A stretch of 22,648 nucleotides of DNA from Gemmatimonadota bacterium (GTDB lineage Bacteria; Gemmatimonadota; Gemmatimonadetes; Gemmatimonadales; GWC2-71-9). Of the stretch, positions 22,244 through 22,648 are shown piece after piece (positions within the stretch are counted from its first letter, which is position 1; each line of letters opens with the position of its first letter). The notes under the pieces are model-generated. The model worked only from the letters and a program-made list of their open reading frames with translations, searched no databases and had not been told where the DNA came from. The stretch is from assembly GCA_003222235.1 (NCBI GenBank), contig QHVD01000028.1:7178-29825 (forward strand), written 5' to 3'. Made by a program: the position numbers and the translations under genes.

Positions 22244-22648
22244 ATGACCGCAACCGAGGACACGTCCGGAGTCCGGTTTCCTCCGCCGCTGATTTACGTC
22301 GGAGGGTTCGTGATCGGCTACCTCCTGGATCGGGCGGTTCCGCTCACGCTCACATCCTGGCCGCTCGGCGAACCCCTCGGCTGGGCCCTGGTAGCCGTGG
22401 GAGTAGCGCTCATGGGCAGTGCGGTCATGACCTTCCGCCGCGCGGGAACGTCCCTGAACCCCGCCAAGCCCACGACCAGGGTGGTCGTGCATGGGCCGTA
22501 CCGGTTCACCCGCAACCCGATGTACGTCGGCTGGGTGATCGTCTACCTCGGGTGCGTGCTCCTCACGAACACCGTCTGGCCGCTCGTGTCGCTGCCGGTC
22601 GTGCTCGTCCTGATCAGCCGGGCCGTCATCGCGAAGGAGGAGCGCTAC
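22244..22648 (+). CDS. isoprenylcysteine/phospholipid methyltransferase-like protein (3' partial)
   Basis: The first 135 residues of a small integral-membrane methyltransferase-like protein (ICMT/PEMT superfamily) are visible, and the frame is open to the window end. Hydrophobic segments lie near residues 15-36, 46-63, 95-107 and 111-130. The SAM-site signature GPYRFTRNPMY is at 84-94, and the final residues KEERY match the family ending EE-R-Y, so perhaps 20-30 residues are missing. The substrate is unknown: many bacterial members have no prenylated protein partner. It lies 10 bases after the DedA-type gene. Confidence 0.85.
   Translation, partial: MTATEDTSGVRFPPPLIYVGGFVIGYLLDRAVPLTLTSWPLGEPLGWALVAVGVALMGSAVMTFRRAGTSLNPAKPTTRVVVHGPYRFTRNPMYVGWVIVYLGCVLLTNTVWPLVSLPVVLVLISRAVIAKEERY

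Noticed and set aside
1..22648. Defence systems, toxin-antitoxin pairs, biosynthetic clusters, riboswitches, tRNAs
   Set aside because: Both strands were read for these; every gene belongs to a known core family and no RNA gene or riboswitch fold was recognised in the short gaps.

Overview
The window is 22.6 kb of visibly high-GC bacterial DNA carrying 24 protein genes, all on the + strand. They are packed with overlaps or short gaps, and no gene-free stretch exceeds 150 bases. No rRNA, tRNA, CRISPR array, transposase or phage gene was seen. The content is core metabolism. Complex I, a futalosine-type menaquinone pathway (mqnE, mqnA, mqnC), very high GC, many GTG starts and heptamer-repeat junctions suggest a metagenome-derived Gemmatimonadota-like bacterium. 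That assignment is inference; other high-GC, menaquinone-using phyla remain possible.

Layout: (1) 2-2925, the end of a complex I operon: nuoM (5' end outside the window) and nuoN. (2) 2943-6862, a phosphomannomutase/phosphoglucomutase and a large UPF0182-type membrane protein. (3) 6942-11263, an energy and nucleotide block: carbamate kinase, succinyl-CoA synthetase beta and alpha, a PTS-IIA/CBS fusion, and nucleoside diphosphate kinase. (4) 11303-17382, the classical lipid block yceD-rpmF-plsX-fabH-fabD-fabG-acpP-fabF, preceded by a good sigma-70-type promoter that leaves almost no 5' leader. (5) 17460-20663, mqnE (frameshifted), mqnA and mqnC of menaquinone synthesis. (6) 20656-22648, purE, ispF, a DedA-family membrane protein and the start of an isoprenylcysteine/phospholipid methyltransferase-like protein.

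Working together: the fab block makes acyl chains and PlsX passes them to phospholipid synthesis. The mqn genes and IspF (isoprenoid precursors for the prenyl tail) feed menaquinone, the likely electron acceptor of the complex I encoded at the left end. SucCD, carbamate kinase and Ndk all transfer phosphate to nucleotides, and the IIA/CBS protein between them could sense energy state (inference).

The most unusual content lies at the gene junctions. Short tandem repeats with a 7-base unit (three different unit sequences) and one with a 21-base period sit at five junctions. One family, built of ATGCGGA/GTGCGGA units plus a conserved tail of about 20 bases, occurs three times: twice as a head-to-head pair forming a dyad of about 100 bases between fabD and fabG, and once between fabF and mqnE. 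A 16-bp perfect inverted repeat overlaps the stop codon of the UPF0182-type gene, and CCCCGGGC hairpins sit at the mqnE/mqnA junction. mqnE lacks roughly 29 bases relative to its family and changes frame there. I did not find a convincing new enzyme system or defence system; the repeat-junction architecture is the best candidate for something undescribed.
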